A stretch of 59,164 bases of DNA from positions 1 to 59,164 of the forward strand of contig JAKDMV010000003.1 of assembly GCA_030452125.1 (NCBI GenBank). The letters run 5' to 3'. Of this stretch, positions 34,032 through 43,296 are shown in pieces. Source of the stretch: Micrococcaceae bacterium. GTDB lineage: Bacteria > Actinomycetota > Actinomycetes > Actinomycetales > Micrococcaceae. Position 1 is the stretch's first letter. The number at the start of each line of letters is the position of its first letter. Both the position numbers and the translations under genes were made by a program. Under the pieces are notes generated by a model, which had not been told where the DNA came from, did not search any database, and was given only the letters and a program-made list of their open reading frames with translations.

Positions 34032-34503
34032 GTCGGCTCACTCTCCTTGTCGTCGGAGCCGCCCGGGCAATCTTGGTGGACAGCGCGAAAGTTGACTTAG
34101 CTTAGAGCGTTCTGCCGGCTAGGACCAGTGTTCAAGGGATCCCGTTCTACGGGGGCTGGTGAAGGGCGCGGCCTTTAGTCAGCGGACCACGTGGTGACCG
34201 ATGGTGGGAGGAGTGGCTGCGGAATCTGGGGGCCCGACGCCGGGGGTATCTGTTGCCGCACGGAAGTGTCTGCGTATGGACGGCGCCTGCCCTGGGGTGC
34301 TGCCCTCGGGAACTTGAAGTATCACCGAGGCTTCGAAACCCCCGGAATGGGGAGCCGTGGGACGTCCCGTCCAGCTACAGTTCCATGGTCGGGAACCGTG
34401 GCCCGACCGGGAGGCCTCCGCGCAGTCAAACCTTCCCGTGCCGTGTCCGGGGTGGTAGAGCTGGGGTCAGCAGCGACGGAACACCGCACAGGAGGAACCG
34501 GCC
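34032..34503. other. Intergenic region between protease and small gene
   Basis: 472 bases between divergent genes. It holds the upstream regions of both, including GGAGG for the small gene at 34491-34495. I see no tRNA, repeat or supported ORF. The stretch at 34081-34140 is relatively AT-rich (32 GC per 60). Confidence 0.6.
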
Positions 34504-34707
34504 ATGGAAAACCCACTACCCCGCGCCTACCAGAGCTATCTGGAGGGGGCCGAACCAGCCTTCCTCGATACCGTCCGACCCGTCATGCAGGAATCCGTGG
34601 CCGAAGGCGAATACGGGGTCCTCGTGAGATTCCTCGGATCTGGCGTCCAGGCCCTGGTGTCGGAGACGGTCCCGTTCGGAGAGGTCCGGGAACTGCATAA
34701 CGAGTAG
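34504..34707 (+). CDS. Small conserved-looking protein of unknown function
   Basis: A 67-residue acidic protein (MENPLPRAYQSYLEGAEPAF at the start) with a strong GGAGG ribosome site 8 bases before the ATG. It contains a helix-like first half and a second half with VLVRFLGSGVQALVSETVPFGEV, which could be a beta hairpin. I recognise no family. The frame and ribosome site make it more credible than the longer overlapping frame on the same strand. It converges on the MBL-fold gene with 18 bases between the ends. Confidence 0.65.
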   Translation: MENPLPRAYQSYLEGAEPAFLDTVRPVMQESVAEGEYGVLVRFLGSGVQALVSETVPFGEVRELHNE

Positions 34708-34725
34708 GGGGCGCCAGCCAGCCGT

Positions 34726-35397
34726 CTACCAGCCGCGCTGTTTCCATTCAGCCAGTTGCGGGCGTTCCGCGCCCAGGGTGGTGCCCTTCCCGTGACCGGG
34801 ATGGACGAATGCGTCATCCGGGTACTGCCCGAAGAGACGCTCAGAGACGTCCTCATGCAGGGAGGCAAACCGGGAGGGGTCGCCATCGGTGTTCCCCAAG
34901 CCTCCGGGGAAGAGGCTGTCACCGCTGAAGATATGCGTCGGGCCCGAGGGGTCCTCATACACGTAGGCGATGGAGCCGGGGGTGTGTCCACGCAGGTGCA
35001 CGGCCCGCAGATCGAAGCCGTCGAAGTTCCCGATATCGTCCTGGCCCAGGACCACAGCGGGTTCGACTCCCGTGGCCGCCCGGATCCCTTCCACGTCGTC
35101 GGCCCCGCAGGCCGTCCGCACGCCGGTCTCATCGGCCAGCTCGCGCAGCGCCCGGACGTGGTCCCAATGCTGGTGGGTGGTGGCGATCAGCTCAAGGTGC
35201 GGGGTCACCGCCGCGTCCTCGGCGGCCTCACTGATCAGACCGCGCAGTGCCGGTGCGTCGGCGGCGGCATCGATCAGCACCTGCGCGCCGGTCTGCTTAT
35301 GGGTGATGAGGTAGGCGTTGTTGTCCATCGACGAAACGGACACGCGGCGGATGGTGACCTCCGCCAGGTCATGCAACAGCGAATTCTCTGGGCTCAT
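34726..35397 (-). CDS. MBL-fold metallo-hydrolase (glyoxalase II-like)
   Basis: A 223-residue metallo-beta-lactamase-fold hydrolase. The zinc motif is TTHQHWDHV near residue 75 (H-x-H-x-D-H with Q/W variable positions), with later ligands in HLRGHTPGSI, FSGDSLFPGGLGN and HPGHGKGT. The fold and ligand order match glyoxalase II-like enzymes that cleave thioesters, but the substrate is unknown. In related actinobacteria this gene is a regular neighbour of uvrA. The ATG is supported by a -10 box 6 bases upstream. It diverges from the GntR regulator. Confidence 0.9.
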   Translation of the reverse strand: MSPENSLLHDLAEVTIRRVSVSSMDNNAYLITHKQTGAQVLIDAAADAPALRGLISEAAEDAAVTPHLELIATTHQHWDHVRALRELADETGVRTACGADDVEGIRAATGVEPAVVLGQDDIGNFDGFDLRAVHLRGHTPGSIAYVYEDPSGPTHIFSGDSLFPGGLGNTDGDPSRFASLHEDVSERLFGQYPDDAFVHPGHGKGTTLGAERPQLAEWKQRGW

Positions 35398-35403
35398 GCC
35401 GCC

Positions 35404-35409
35404 AGCCTA
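35404..35409 (-). promoter_or_regulatory. Leaderless -10 of the MBL-fold gene (TAGGCT)
   Basis: On the minus strand TAGGCT, GGCGGC and the ATG at 35397 are consecutive. Confidence 0.55.
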
Positions 35410-35507
35410 GGCGCTCGCCGGAGCGGGGGAAAAGCGCCGGCGGGTACTGTGGGGGGCACCCGAAGCCACGGCCAGCGATGACCGGCCCGGATCCCCGAGG
35501 AGACCCA

Positions 35508-35885
35508 GTGAACGACGACGTCTTGGATTTTGTCGCCATCAGCAAGGACGTGCCTGAGAACCCGTATGACCAGATCCGCCAACAGATCCTGGAGGCCATC
35601 GGTTCGGGGAAGCTGGTTCCGGGAACCCGGCTGACTTCGGTCCGGGCGCTCGCCGGACGACTGGGGGTCGCCGTGAACACGGTGGCCCGGTCCTACCGGG
35701 AACTCGAACAGGCAGGAGCAGTCCAGACCCGAGGGCGTCACGGGACCGTCGTCCTGGCCACGGGCTCCGAGGGCGACCGCAGACTCGCGTCCGCGGCCCA
35801 GGAACTGGCCTCGCAGGCCAGGACCTGGGGCGTGGGGGAGGACCGCGCCGTTGAATTTCTGCGGGCCGCCTTCCGCGTGCAGTGA
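35508..35885 (+). CDS. GntR family regulator (YtrA-like, short)
   Basis: A 125-residue regulator. Residues 17-85 are a winged helix-turn-helix: NPYDQIRQQILEAIGSGKL, LTSVRALAGRLGVAVNTVARSYREL and GRHGTVVLA. The remaining 40 residues are a short helical tail, as in YtrA-type members, which lack a large ligand domain. YtrA proteins often control ABC transporter operons, and none is present here. The GTG at 35508 follows GAGGAGA and replaces an upstream ATG at 35478 that has no ribosome site. It ends 45 bases before the LexA box of uvrA, so it is not obviously in the SOS unit. Confidence 0.9.
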   Translation: MNDDVLDFVAISKDVPENPYDQIRQQILEAIGSGKLVPGTRLTSVRALAGRLGVAVNTVARSYRELEQAGAVQTRGRHGTVVLATGSEGDRRLASAAQELASQARTWGVGEDRAVEFLRAAFRVQ

Positions 35886-35930
35886 ACACCGGCGGTCCAA
35901 ACCCGCTGAAACCCGCAAAAACATGAGTCT

Positions 35931-35946
35931 TCGAACGTGTGTTCGA
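35931..35946 (+). promoter_or_regulatory. LexA (SOS) box of uvrA
   Basis: TCGAAC-GTGT-GTTCGA is a perfect palindrome matching the Gram-positive/actinobacterial LexA consensus. It lies 25 bases before the uvrA start and overlaps the position of the -35 element, so LexA binding would block transcription until DNA damage. Confidence 0.88.
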
Positions 35947-35959
35947 GGCCGAATTCGAC

Positions 35960-35965
35960 TACTCT
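35960..35965 (+). promoter_or_regulatory. Leaderless -10 of uvrA (TACTCT)
   Basis: TACTCT ends 6 bases before the GTG at 35972. Transcription starting at the GTG would make an SOS-controlled leaderless mRNA. Confidence 0.55.
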
Positions 35966-35971
35966 GGACCC

Positions 35972-38884
35972 GTGGCTATTTCCTCCAGCGAATTGCAATC
36001 CGTTCCCAGCGTTTCCATGGAATCCATCGAGCGTGCCCACGACCGGTCGCGACTTCTCGTGAAGGGCGCCCGGGAGCACAACCTGCGCAATGTGGATCTG
36101 GATCTCCCGCGGGACGCGATGATCGTCTTCACGGGCTTGTCCGGATCGGGCAAGTCCTCCCTGGCTTTCGACACGATCTTCGCCGAGGGCCAGCGCCGCT
36201 ATGTCGAATCGCTCTCCGCCTATGCCCGCCAGTTCCTCGGCCAGGTCGACAAGCCGGACGTGGACTTCATCGAAGGACTGTCCCCGGCGGTCTCGATCGA
36301 TCAGAAGTCGACGTCGAAGAACCCGCGTTCCACGGTCGGGACGATCACCGAGATCTACGACTACATGCGCCTGTTGTGGGCCCGTGTCGGCCACCCGCAC
36401 TGCCCGGTGTGCCATGAACCGGTCACCCGGCAGACCCCGCAGGCGATCGTGGACCAGCTGCTCGAGCTCGAGGAGGGGACGCGTTTCCAGATCCTCGCTC
36501 CGGTGGTCCGCTCACGCAAGGGCGAGTTCGTCGACCTTTTCAAGGAGCTGGCTGCCAAGGGCTATGCCCGTGCCCGGGTCGACGGGGACACCATCCAACT
36601 CAGCGACCCCCCGAAGCTGGGCAAGCAGTACAAACACACCATCGAGGTCGTCATCGACCGGTTGGTCGCCAAGGACGGCATCCGGCAACGGCTGACGGAT
36701 TCGATCGAGACGGCCCTGGGCCTGGCCGACGGCCGCGTGCTCGCTGACTTCGTCGACCTGCCCGCCCAGGACGACGCGCGGGTCCGGGCCTTCTCGGAAC
36801 ATCTGGCCTGCCCCAACGAACACCCGTTGGCGATCGACGAGGTCGAGCCGCGCTCGTTCTCCTTCAACAACCCCTTCGGTGCCTGCCCCGCGTGCACCGG
36901 CATCGGGACCCGGTTGGAGGTCGACGAGGAACTCGTCGTGCCCGATCCGGGCAAGACATTGGCCGAAGGGGCCATCGCGCCCTGGTCGCTGGGCGTGGCC
37001 ACCACCCAATACTGGAACCGGCTGCTGCAGGGCCTGGGCGACGACCTGAAATTCGATCTGGATACCCCCTGGCGCAAGTTCACCGACGTCCAGCGCGATG
37101 CGATCCTCAACGGCAAGGACCATAAGGTCGTGGTCCAGTACCGCAACCGTTTCGGACGGGAGCGCAAATACAGCACCGGGTTCGAAGGTGTCATCCAGTA
37201 CATCCACCGCAAACACCTGGAAACCGAATCCGATCACGCCCGGGACCGGTACGAGGAATACATGCGGCAGATTCCCTGCCCCGTGTGCAACGGCGCCCGG
37301 CTGAACCCCGCCTCCCTGTCGGTGCTGATCAACGGCAAGTCCATTGCCGAAGTCTCCGCCATGCCGATGCGCGAATGCGCCGACTTCCTCAATGCCCTGG
37401 TCCTGTCGGGACGCGAAAAGCAGATCGCCCACCAGGTGCTCATCGAGATCCAGGCCCGGCTGCGCTTCCTGCTCGACGTCGGACTCGAGTACCTGAACCT
37501 CGAACGAGCCGCCGGGACGCTCTCCGGTGGGGAGGCCCAGCGCATCCGCCTGGCCACCCAGATCGGTTCGGGGCTGGTCGGCGTGCTCTACGTCCTGGAC
37601 GAACCCTCCATCGGCCTGCATCAGCGCGATAACCGACGCCTGATCGAGACCCTGAACCGCCTGCGCGACCTCGGGAACACGCTCATCATCGTCGAGCATG
37701 ACGAGGACACCATCCATCAGGCCGACTGGATCGTCGATGTCGGCCCGGGGGCCGGCGAACACGGGGGCACCGTCGTGCATTCGGGGTCGTTGGAAGGGCT
37801 GATGGCCAATACCGATTCGATGACGGGCGACTACCTCGCGGGCCGCCGCAGGATCGAATTGCCGGCCAAGCGCCGCAAGGTCGATCGCAAACGCCAGGTC
37901 ACCGTCGTCGGCGCCCGGGAGAACAACCTGCAGGACGTCACGGTGAAGTTCCCGCTCGGGGTGCTGACCGGCATCACCGGGGTCAGCGGCTCCGGGAAGT
38001 CCACGCTGGTCAACGACATCCTCTATAAGGTGATGGCCAATAAGCTCAACGGCGCCAAGCAGGTGGCCGGACGGCATACCCGCGTCGAAGGCCTCGACCA
38101 GCTCGACAAGGTGGTCCACGTGGACCAGAGTCCGATCGGCCGGACCCCGCGTTCCAACCCGGCGACCTACACCGGGGTCTTCGACCATGTCCGCAAGCTC
38201 TTCGCCGAGACCAACGAGGCCAAGGTCCGTGGCTACCTGCCCGGGCGCTTCTCCTTCAACGTCAAGGGCGGGCGCTGCGAATCCTGTTCCGGCGACGGCA
38301 CGCTGAAGATCGAAATGAACTTCCTGCCCGATGTGTACGTCCCCTGCGAGGTCTGCCACGGGGCCCGGTACAACCGCGAAACACTCGAGGTCCAGTACAA
38401 GGGCAAATCCATCTCCGATGTGCTGAACATGCCGATCGAGGAGGCGGCGGAGTTCTTCGCGGCCTTCACCCCGATCGCCCGCCATCTGAAGACGTTGGTG
38501 GACGTGGGGCTGGGATACGTCCGGCTCGGCCAGCCCGCCACGACCCTGTCCGGCGGCGAGGCCCAGCGGGTGAAGCTCGCGTCGGAACTGCAGAAGCGTT
38601 CGAACGGGCGCAGCATCTACGTGCTCGATGAACCGACCACGGGTCTGCACTTCGAGGACATCCGCAAACTGCTGCTGGTCCTGCAGGGGCTGGTCGACAA
38701 GGGCAACACGGTCATCACGATCGAACACAACCTCGACGTCATCAAGAGCACCGACTGGGTCATCGACCTCGGCCCCGAAGGCGGCCACGGCGGGGGACAG
38801 GTCGTCGCCCAGGGCACCCCCGAACAAGTCGCCAAGGTCGAGGCCAGCCACACCGGCAGGTTCCTGGCCGAGGTCCTCGGCTAG
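35972..38884 (+). CDS. uvrA: Excinuclease ABC subunit A
   Basis: Damage-sensing ATPase of nucleotide excision repair. The 970-residue protein has two ABC cassettes: Walker [13 protein letters not shown] near residue 45 and [12 protein letters not shown] near 670, with signatures [14 protein letters not shown] and [14 protein letters not shown]. Zinc modules are visible as CPVCHEP, CPACTG with CPVCNG, and CESCSG with CEVCHG. The GTG at 35972 is preferred over the GTG at 35939, because the latter lies inside the LexA box and upstream of the predicted -10. The LexA box indicates SOS control. The family works as a dimer that loads UvrB. Confidence 0.97.
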   Translation: MAISSSELQSVPSVSMESIERAHDRSRLLVKGAREHNLRNVDLDLPRDAMIVFTGLSGSGKSSLAFDTIFAEGQRRYVESLSAYARQFLGQVDKPDVDFIEGLSPAVSIDQKSTSKNPRSTVGTITEIYDYMRLLWARVGHPHCPVCHEPVTRQTPQAIVDQLLELEEGTRFQILAPVVRSRKGEFVDLFKELAAKGYARARVDGDTIQLSDPPKLGKQYKHTIEVVIDRLVAKDGIRQRLTDSIETALGLADGRVLADFVDLPAQDDARVRAFSEHLACPNEHPLAIDEVEPRSFSFNNPFGACPACTGIGTRLEVDEELVVPDPGKTLAEGAIAPWSLGVATTQYWNRLLQGLGDDLKFDLDTPWRKFTDVQRDAILNGKDHKVVVQYRNRFGRERKYSTGFEGVIQYIHRKHLETESDHARDRYEEYMRQIPCPVCNGARLNPASLSVLINGKSIAEVSAMPMRECADFLNALVLSGREKQIAHQVLIEIQARLRFLLDVGLEYLNLERAAGTLSGGEAQRIRLATQIGSGLVGVLYVLDEPSIGLHQRDNRRLIETLNRLRDLGNTLIIVEHDEDTIHQADWIVDVGPGAGEHGGTVVHSGSLEGLMANTDSMTGDYLAGRRRIELPAKRRKVDRKRQVTVVGARENNLQDVTVKFPLGVLTGITGVSGSGKSTLVNDILYKVMANKLNGAKQVAGRHTRVEGLDQLDKVVHVDQSPIGRTPRSNPATYTGVFDHVRKLFAETNEAKVRGYLPGRFSFNVKGGRCESCSGDGTLKIEMNFLPDVYVPCEVCHGARYNRETLEVQYKGKSISDVLNMPIEEAAEFFAAFTPIARHLKTLVDVGLGYVRLGQPATTLSGGEAQRVKLASELQKRSNGRSIYVLDEPTTGLHFEDIRKLLLVLQGLVDKGNTVITIEHNLDVIKSTDWVIDLGPEGGHGGGQVVAQGTPEQVAKVEASHTGRFLAEVLG

Positions 38885-38904
38885 GGTCCCGGCCGGCGTC
38901 CCGG

Positions 38905-38922
38905 CGCGGCGTAGGCGCCGCG
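38905..38922 (+). terminator. Hairpin after uvrA
   Basis: CGCGGCG (38905-38911) pairs perfectly with CGCCGCG (38916-38922), and a second small hairpin follows. No T-run. Candidate terminator only. Confidence 0.4.
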
Positions 38923-38984
38923 TGAGTATGCCGTGGCGGGCATGCCTGCCGTGGAGCCCGGGTGGTCCGTGCGACAATATCCCG

Positions 38985-39692
38985 GTGATGATTCCTGCCC
39001 GCACCGTGCTTTTTGACCTCGACGGCACCCTCGTGGACCCCGCCGGAGGCATCACCGGAGGCATCCTGCATGCTTTGGAACGCAATGGGCTGGACCACCC
39101 GGGCGACGACGCCCTGAACCTGTTGATCGGGCCCCCGCTGGCCATCGGATTGCTGGGCCTCCCGGGCATGACAGAGGAACTCCTGCCTCGGGTCATCGCC
39201 GACTACCGGACCGAATATGACCGCCACGGCCTGGACGCCAGCCGGGTCTATTCCGGCATCCCCGCACTGCTGGGCCAGCTGCGTGAGGCAGGATGCCGTC
39301 TGGCGGTCGCGACCTCCAAGCCCGAACCGCTGGCCCGCCGGCTGCTGGCCGCCAAGGACCTGGATGCCTTCTTCGATTCCATCCACGGATCGGCCCCGGA
39401 AGAGGCCTCCACAGCCCCGGCAACCGCCGGGAAAGCCCATATCGTGGCCGCCGCACTCCACGCCACCGGCGGCGGGACCGGAGACACCGTCATGGTCGGG
39501 GACCGGCTCTACGACATCGAAGGAGCCCGGGCGAACTCACTGACCGCCCTCGGCGTGTCCTGGGGCTTCGCCGCCGACGGCGAGTTGGAAGCGGCAGGCG
39601 CGGCCGCCGTCGTGCACTCCGCCGAGGAACTGGGGCGCCTGCTGGGCCCGGCCACTGCCGGTACACAAGCGCACCGGGGGGCTTCCGCCTAG
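38985..39692 (+). CDS. HAD-family hydrolase, phosphoglycolate phosphatase-like
   Basis: A 235-residue haloacid dehalogenase phosphatase. Motif I is [15 protein letters not shown] (nucleophile and general acid Asp pair), motif II is [11 protein letters not shown], motif III lysine is in ATAGKAHIV and motif IV is [16 protein letters not shown] helical C1 cap (residues 20-90) follows motif I, as in Gph and PpaX. The substrate is probably a small phosphate such as 2-phosphoglycolate but is not determined. The start is GTG 38985 or ATG 38988, and neither has a ribosome site. The stop is immediately adjacent to the ATG of the acyltransferase, so the two are co-transcribed. Confidence 0.92.
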   Translation: MMIPARTVLFDLDGTLVDPAGGITGGILHALERNGLDHPGDDALNLLIGPPLAIGLLGLPGMTEELLPRVIADYRTEYDRHGLDASRVYSGIPALLGQLREAGCRLAVATSKPEPLARRLLAAKDLDAFFDSIHGSAPEEASTAPATAGKAHIVAAALHATGGGTGDTVMVGDRLYDIEGARANSLTALGVSWGFAADGELEAAGAAAVVHSAEELGRLLGPATAGTQAHRGASA

Positions 39693-40361
39693 ATGGGGAT
39701 GTTCGAAGGAGTCCGCGCCGGTTTCCGCGGAACCATCCGTACGCTCTGCCGCCCGGAGATCATCGGGCTGGAGAACGTACCGACCGATGGTCCGTTCATC
39801 GTCGCCTCCAACCACCTGTCCTTCCTGGACAGCATCATCATCCAGGCGATCTGTCCGCGTCCTGTCGCCTTCTTCGCGAAGGCCGAGTACTTCACCACCC
39901 CGGGGGTCAAGGGACGGGCGATGAAGGCCTTTTTCGAGTCCGTGGGGTCCATCCCCGTCGAACGCGGGGAACAGGCCGCCAGCGTTGCCGCGCTGGACTC
40001 GTTGGTGGACCTGCTCGAATCGGGCCAAGGCGTCGGGATCTACCCGGAGGGGACCCGGTCGCGGGACGGGCGGCTCTACCGGGGGAGGACGGGCGTGGGC
40101 TGGCTGGCCCTGTCCACCGGGGCGCCGGTGGTTCCCGTGGGGTTGATCGGCACCGAACGCCTGCAACCGGCCGGGAGCAACAGGATCGTCCCGCATCGGT
40201 TCACGCTCTCGGTGGGGGAGCCCCTGCAGTTCGAGCATGTCGGGCGTAAGCACCCGCTGCCGCAACGACGCCAGGCCACCGATCAGATCGTCGATGCCAT
40301 CGCCGGGCTCAGCGGGCAGGAACGGTCAGGCAACTACAACCAGTCGCCCTCGGCAGAGTAG
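39693..40361 (+). CDS. 1-acyl-sn-glycerol-3-phosphate acyltransferase (PlsC family)
   Basis: Adds the second acyl chain to lysophosphatidic acid at the membrane. The 222-residue protein has the catalytic SNHLSFLDS (N-H-x4-D) near residue 40, FFAKAEYF next, the substrate motif GIYPEGTRSRDGRLYRG near residue 114 and VPVGLIGTERL. One or two amphipathic stretches, rather than clear membrane helices, would hold it at the bilayer. Its ATG follows the HAD stop with no gap. Its C-terminus lies only 10 bases from the uvrC start. Confidence 0.93.
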   Translation: MGMFEGVRAGFRGTIRTLCRPEIIGLENVPTDGPFIVASNHLSFLDSIIIQAICPRPVAFFAKAEYFTTPGVKGRAMKAFFESVGSIPVERGEQAASVAALDSLVDLLESGQGVGIYPEGTRSRDGRLYRGRTGVGWLALSTGAPVVPVGLIGTERLQPAGSNRIVPHRFTLSVGEPLQFEHVGRKHPLPQRRQATDQIVDAIAGLSGQERSGNYNQSPSAE

Positions 40362-40364
40362 CGT
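40359..40364 (+). promoter_or_regulatory. Leaderless -10 of uvrC (TAGCGT)
   Basis: TAGCGT overlaps the end of the acyltransferase gene and is followed by 7 bases and the ATG at 40372. Confidence 0.5.
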
Positions 40365-40371
40365 TGGGGGT

Positions 40372-42363
40372 ATGGCCGATCCCAGCAGTTACCGTCCGCG
40401 GACCGGCGAGATACCCACGTCTCCCGGCGTCTACCGCTTCCGCGACCCCGCGACACGGGTCATCTATGTAGGCAAGGCCAAGAACCTCCGGTCGCGACTG
40501 AATTCCTATTTCGCCAATCCGACGACGCTGGCCCCCAAGACCCACGCCATGGTCCATACCGCGGCCAGTGTCGAGTGGACCGTGGTGGGCAGCGAACTCG
40601 AGGCGTTGCAGCTCGAGTACACGTGGATCAAGGAGTACGCCCCGCGGTTCAACATCATGTTCCGCGACGACAAGTCCTACCCGTACCTGGCGGTGACGAT
40701 GGGGGACAAGTTCCCTCGCGCCCAAGTCATGCGGGGAGACCGCCGCAAGGACGTGAAGTACTTCGGTCCGTTCTATCCGGCCAAGGCGATCCGCGAAACC
40801 CTCGACACGTTGTTGCGGGTCTTCCCGGTACGCACCTGTAGCCCCGGGGTCTTCCGCCGGGCCCAATTGACCGGACGTCCCTGCCTGCTGGCGGACATCG
40901 GCAAATGTTCGGCGCCGTGCGTGGGCCGGATCAGCCCCGAAGACCACCGGAAACTGGCCGAGGAACTCTGCCAGTTCATGGGAGGCGAAGGCACCCGGTT
41001 CATCCGGGATCTGGAAGGCCGGATGAAGGCCGCGGTCGCCGAACTGGATTACGAACAAGCAGCCCGGCTGCGTGACGACATCGCAGCCCTGCGCCGGGTG
41101 TTCGAACGCAACGCCGTCGTGCTCTCCGAGGACACCGAGGCGGATATCTTCGCCGTCGCCGAAGACGACCTCGAGGCCTCGGTGCAGGTCTTCCACGTCC
41201 GCAACGGCCGGATCCGCGGGCAGCGGGGCTGGGTCGTGGAGAAGGTGGAGGACACCGACGGACCGAAGTTCATCGAACACCTGCTGCAGCAGGTCTACGG
41301 GGAGAACACCGGCGGGGACCGGATCCCCCGGGAGGTCCTGGTGCCGGTTGAACCGGAGAACCGGCAGGAACTGGCGATATGGCTGCGCGGGCTGCGCGGC
41401 AGCGCGGTGAACCTGCGGGTGCCCCAACGCGGGGAGAAGGCCACCTTGATGGGCACCGTGAAGGAGAACGCCGAGCAGTCCCTGCGCCTGCATAAATCAC
41501 GCCGCGCCGCCGATATCACCACGCGCAGTGCCGCTCTGCAGGAACTCCAGGAGGCACTCGCGCTGCCGATACCGCTGATGCGCATCGAATGCTATGACAT
41601 CTCCCATGTCTCGGGTACCAATGTCGTGGCCTCCATGGTGGTGGTCGAGGACGGCATGCCCAAGAAGTCCGAATACCGCAAGTTCTCCATCAGCGGTGAA
41701 GCGGCCCGGGATGACACGGCCTCCATGTACGACGTCATCACCCGCAGATTCCGCCACTACCTCGAGGACCAGGCGGCCATGGCGCCGGTGATTTCCGGAG
41801 AGATCAGCATTGAGGAACAGGGTGAGAAGGCCCCGCCGAAGAAATTTGCCTACCCGCCCTCCCTGGTCGTGGTCGACGGCGGTCCGCCGCAGGTCGCCGC
41901 GGCAGTCCGGGCGTTGGAGGACCTGGGGATCGACGACGTCTACGTCGCCGGGCTGGCCAAGCGACTGGAGGAACTCTGGCTGCCCGAGGATCCGTTCCCC
42001 GTGGTTCTGCCGCGGGCGTCCCACGGGTTGTACCTGCTCCAGCGCATCCGTGACGAGGCGCACCGGTTCGCCATCACCTTCCACCGGCAGAAACGTAGTT
42101 CGTCGATGGTTTCCTCGCTGCTTGACCAGGTTCCCGGGCTGGGGCCGGCCAAACGCCAGGCGGTCATCAAGCACTTCGGTTCGCTCAAGCGCATGCGGGC
42201 GGCGACCGCCGAGGACTTCACCCGGGTCAAGGGGGTCGGAACCGTCCTGGCCGGACACCTGGTCGAGGCGCTGGCCCTGCCGCAGGAGCCCGACGACACC
42301 GCAGAGGACGACGACGGTGCCACCCCGGCGGTCAACACCACCACCGGGGAGCTGCTCGACTGA
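40372..42363 (+). CDS. uvrC: Excinuclease ABC subunit C
   Basis: Makes both incisions around the lesion in nucleotide excision repair. The 663-residue protein has an N-terminal GIY-YIG nuclease for the 3' cut (GVYRFRDPATRVIYVGKAKNLRSRL), a cysteine cluster (SPGVFRRAQLTGRPCLL, GKCSAPCVG), a UVR domain near residue 225 (LEGRMKAAVAELDYEQAARLRDD), the RNase H-like C-terminal nuclease (RIECYDISHVSGTNVVASMVV, VVDGGPPQ) and tandem helix-hairpin-helix motifs at the end (VPGLGPAKRQAVIKHFGS). The ATG at 40372 is chosen because the GIY-YIG domain starts there. The frame extends back into the acyltransferase gene but has no signal. Confidence 0.97.
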   Translation: MADPSSYRPRTGEIPTSPGVYRFRDPATRVIYVGKAKNLRSRLNSYFANPTTLAPKTHAMVHTAASVEWTVVGSELEALQLEYTWIKEYAPRFNIMFRDDKSYPYLAVTMGDKFPRAQVMRGDRRKDVKYFGPFYPAKAIRETLDTLLRVFPVRTCSPGVFRRAQLTGRPCLLADIGKCSAPCVGRISPEDHRKLAEELCQFMGGEGTRFIRDLEGRMKAAVAELDYEQAARLRDDIAALRRVFERNAVVLSEDTEADIFAVAEDDLEASVQVFHVRNGRIRGQRGWVVEKVEDTDGPKFIEHLLQQVYGENTGGDRIPREVLVPVEPENRQELAIWLRGLRGSAVNLRVPQRGEKATLMGTVKENAEQSLRLHKSRRAADITTRSAALQELQEALALPIPLMRIECYDISHVSGTNVVASMVVVEDGMPKKSEYRKFSISGEAARDDTASMYDVITRRFRHYLEDQAAMAPVISGEISIEEQGEKAPPKKFAYPPSLVVVDGGPPQVAAAVRALEDLGIDDVYVAGLAKRLEELWLPEDPFPVVLPRASHGLYLLQRIRDEAHRFAITFHRQKRSSSMVSSLLDQVPGLGPAKRQAVIKHFGSLKRMRAATAEDFTRVKGVGTVLAGHLVEALALPQEPDDTAEDDDGATPAVNTTTGELLD

Positions 42364-42386
42364 GAACGGCCGTGTCGGAACACGAC

Positions 42387-42392
42387 TAGACT
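42387..42392 (+). promoter_or_regulatory. Leaderless -10 of rapZ (TAGACT)
   Basis: TAGACT and GAAACC run directly to the ATG at 42399. Confidence 0.55.
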
Positions 42393-42398
42393 GAAACC

Positions 42399-43292
42399 AT
42401 GAGTATCGAGCTGAGCCCCGTCAAGCCCGAAGCATCAGAAATGCTGGTCGTGACCGGCATGTCCGGTGCCGGCCGCACCACCGCCGCCCACGCCCTGGAG
42501 GACCTGGGCTGGTACGTGGTGGAGAACCTGCCCCCGCAGCTGCTGGGCACCCTGACCGATCTGGTCGCCCGCACCCCCGGGTCCATCCCCAAGCTGGCCG
42601 TGGTCATGGACGTCCGGAGCCGGGCGCTGTTCGCCGAACTGCGCGAGAACCTGGGCCAGCTCAGGGCCGCCGGGATCGAATACCGGGTGTTGTTCCTCGA
42701 CGCCAGCGACGAACTGCTCATCCGCCGTTTCGAACAGGGCCGGCGTCCCCACCCGCTGCAGGGGGAGGGGCGGATCTCCGACGGCATCACCGCCGAACGC
42801 GAGGTCCTGAAGGAAATCAAGGACCACGCAGAGATCGTCATCGACACCACCCCCTTGAACGTCCATGCCCTAGGCCGGTCGATCATCGAACTGTTCTCCG
42901 ATTCGGGACCGGTGGTCCTGCGGCTGAACGTGATGAGTTTCGGTTTCAAATACGGCTTGCCCACCGATGCGAACTTCCTGGCCGATGTCCGGTTCATCCC
43001 GAACCCGCACTGGGTACCCGCGCTCCGCCCGCATACCGGCCAGGAGAAGGTCGTCAGCGACTACGTCCTGGAAGCCGACGGGACGGCCGAGTTCATCTTC
43101 CACTATCTTGAAGCGCTCGAACCGGTCCTGGAGGGGTATCGCCGCGAGAACAAGCACTACGCGACCATCGCCATCGGGTGCACCGGTGGCAAGCACCGGT
43201 CGGTGGCCGTGAGCGAGGAGATGGCGCGCCGACTCAGGCAGATCCCCAACGTCACGGTCATGGTCAACCACCGCGATCTGGGCCGGGAGTAA
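42399..43292 (+). CDS. rapZ: RapZ/YvcJ family nucleotide-binding protein
   Basis: A 297-residue P-loop protein. The Walker A region is VVTGMSGAGRTTAAHALEDLG; the usual Lys is Arg, which appears common in actinobacterial RapZ. The middle carries LFLDASDELLIRRFEQGRRPHPL, and the C-terminal RNA/ligand-binding half has NVMSFGFKYGLP and the conserved TIAIGCTGGKHRSVA. In enterobacteria RapZ steers the GlmZ/GlmY RNAs, while in Gram-positives the role is less clear. It heads the conserved rapZ-yvcK-whiA cluster with spacings of 4 and 2 bases, so the three are one operon. Confidence 0.95.
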   Translation: MSIELSPVKPEASEMLVVTGMSGAGRTTAAHALEDLGWYVVENLPPQLLGTLTDLVARTPGSIPKLAVVMDVRSRALFAELRENLGQLRAAGIEYRVLFLDASDELLIRRFEQGRRPHPLQGEGRISDGITAEREVLKEIKDHAEIVIDTTPLNVHALGRSIIELFSDSGPVVLRLNVMSFGFKYGLPTDANFLADVRFIPNPHWVPALRPHTGQEKVVSDYVLEADGTAEFIFHYLEALEPVLEGYRRENKHYATIAIGCTGGKHRSVAVSEEMARRLRQIPNVTVMVNHRDLGRE

Positions 43293-43296
43293 GTCC

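Noticed and set aside
35939-35971. Upstream GTG start of uvrA
   Set aside because: It lies inside the LexA box and upstream of the predicted -10 and transcription start.
36512-39196. 894-codon open frame on the minus strand
   Set aside because: Exactly antisense to uvrA. High-GC coding leaves the opposite frame open; no ribosome site and no family resemblance.
42435-42500. Arg in place of the Walker A Lys of RapZ as a loss-of-function sign
   Set aside because: As far as I recall, the same GxSGAGR form occurs in actinobacterial RapZ generally, so it is lineage-typical rather than a defect.
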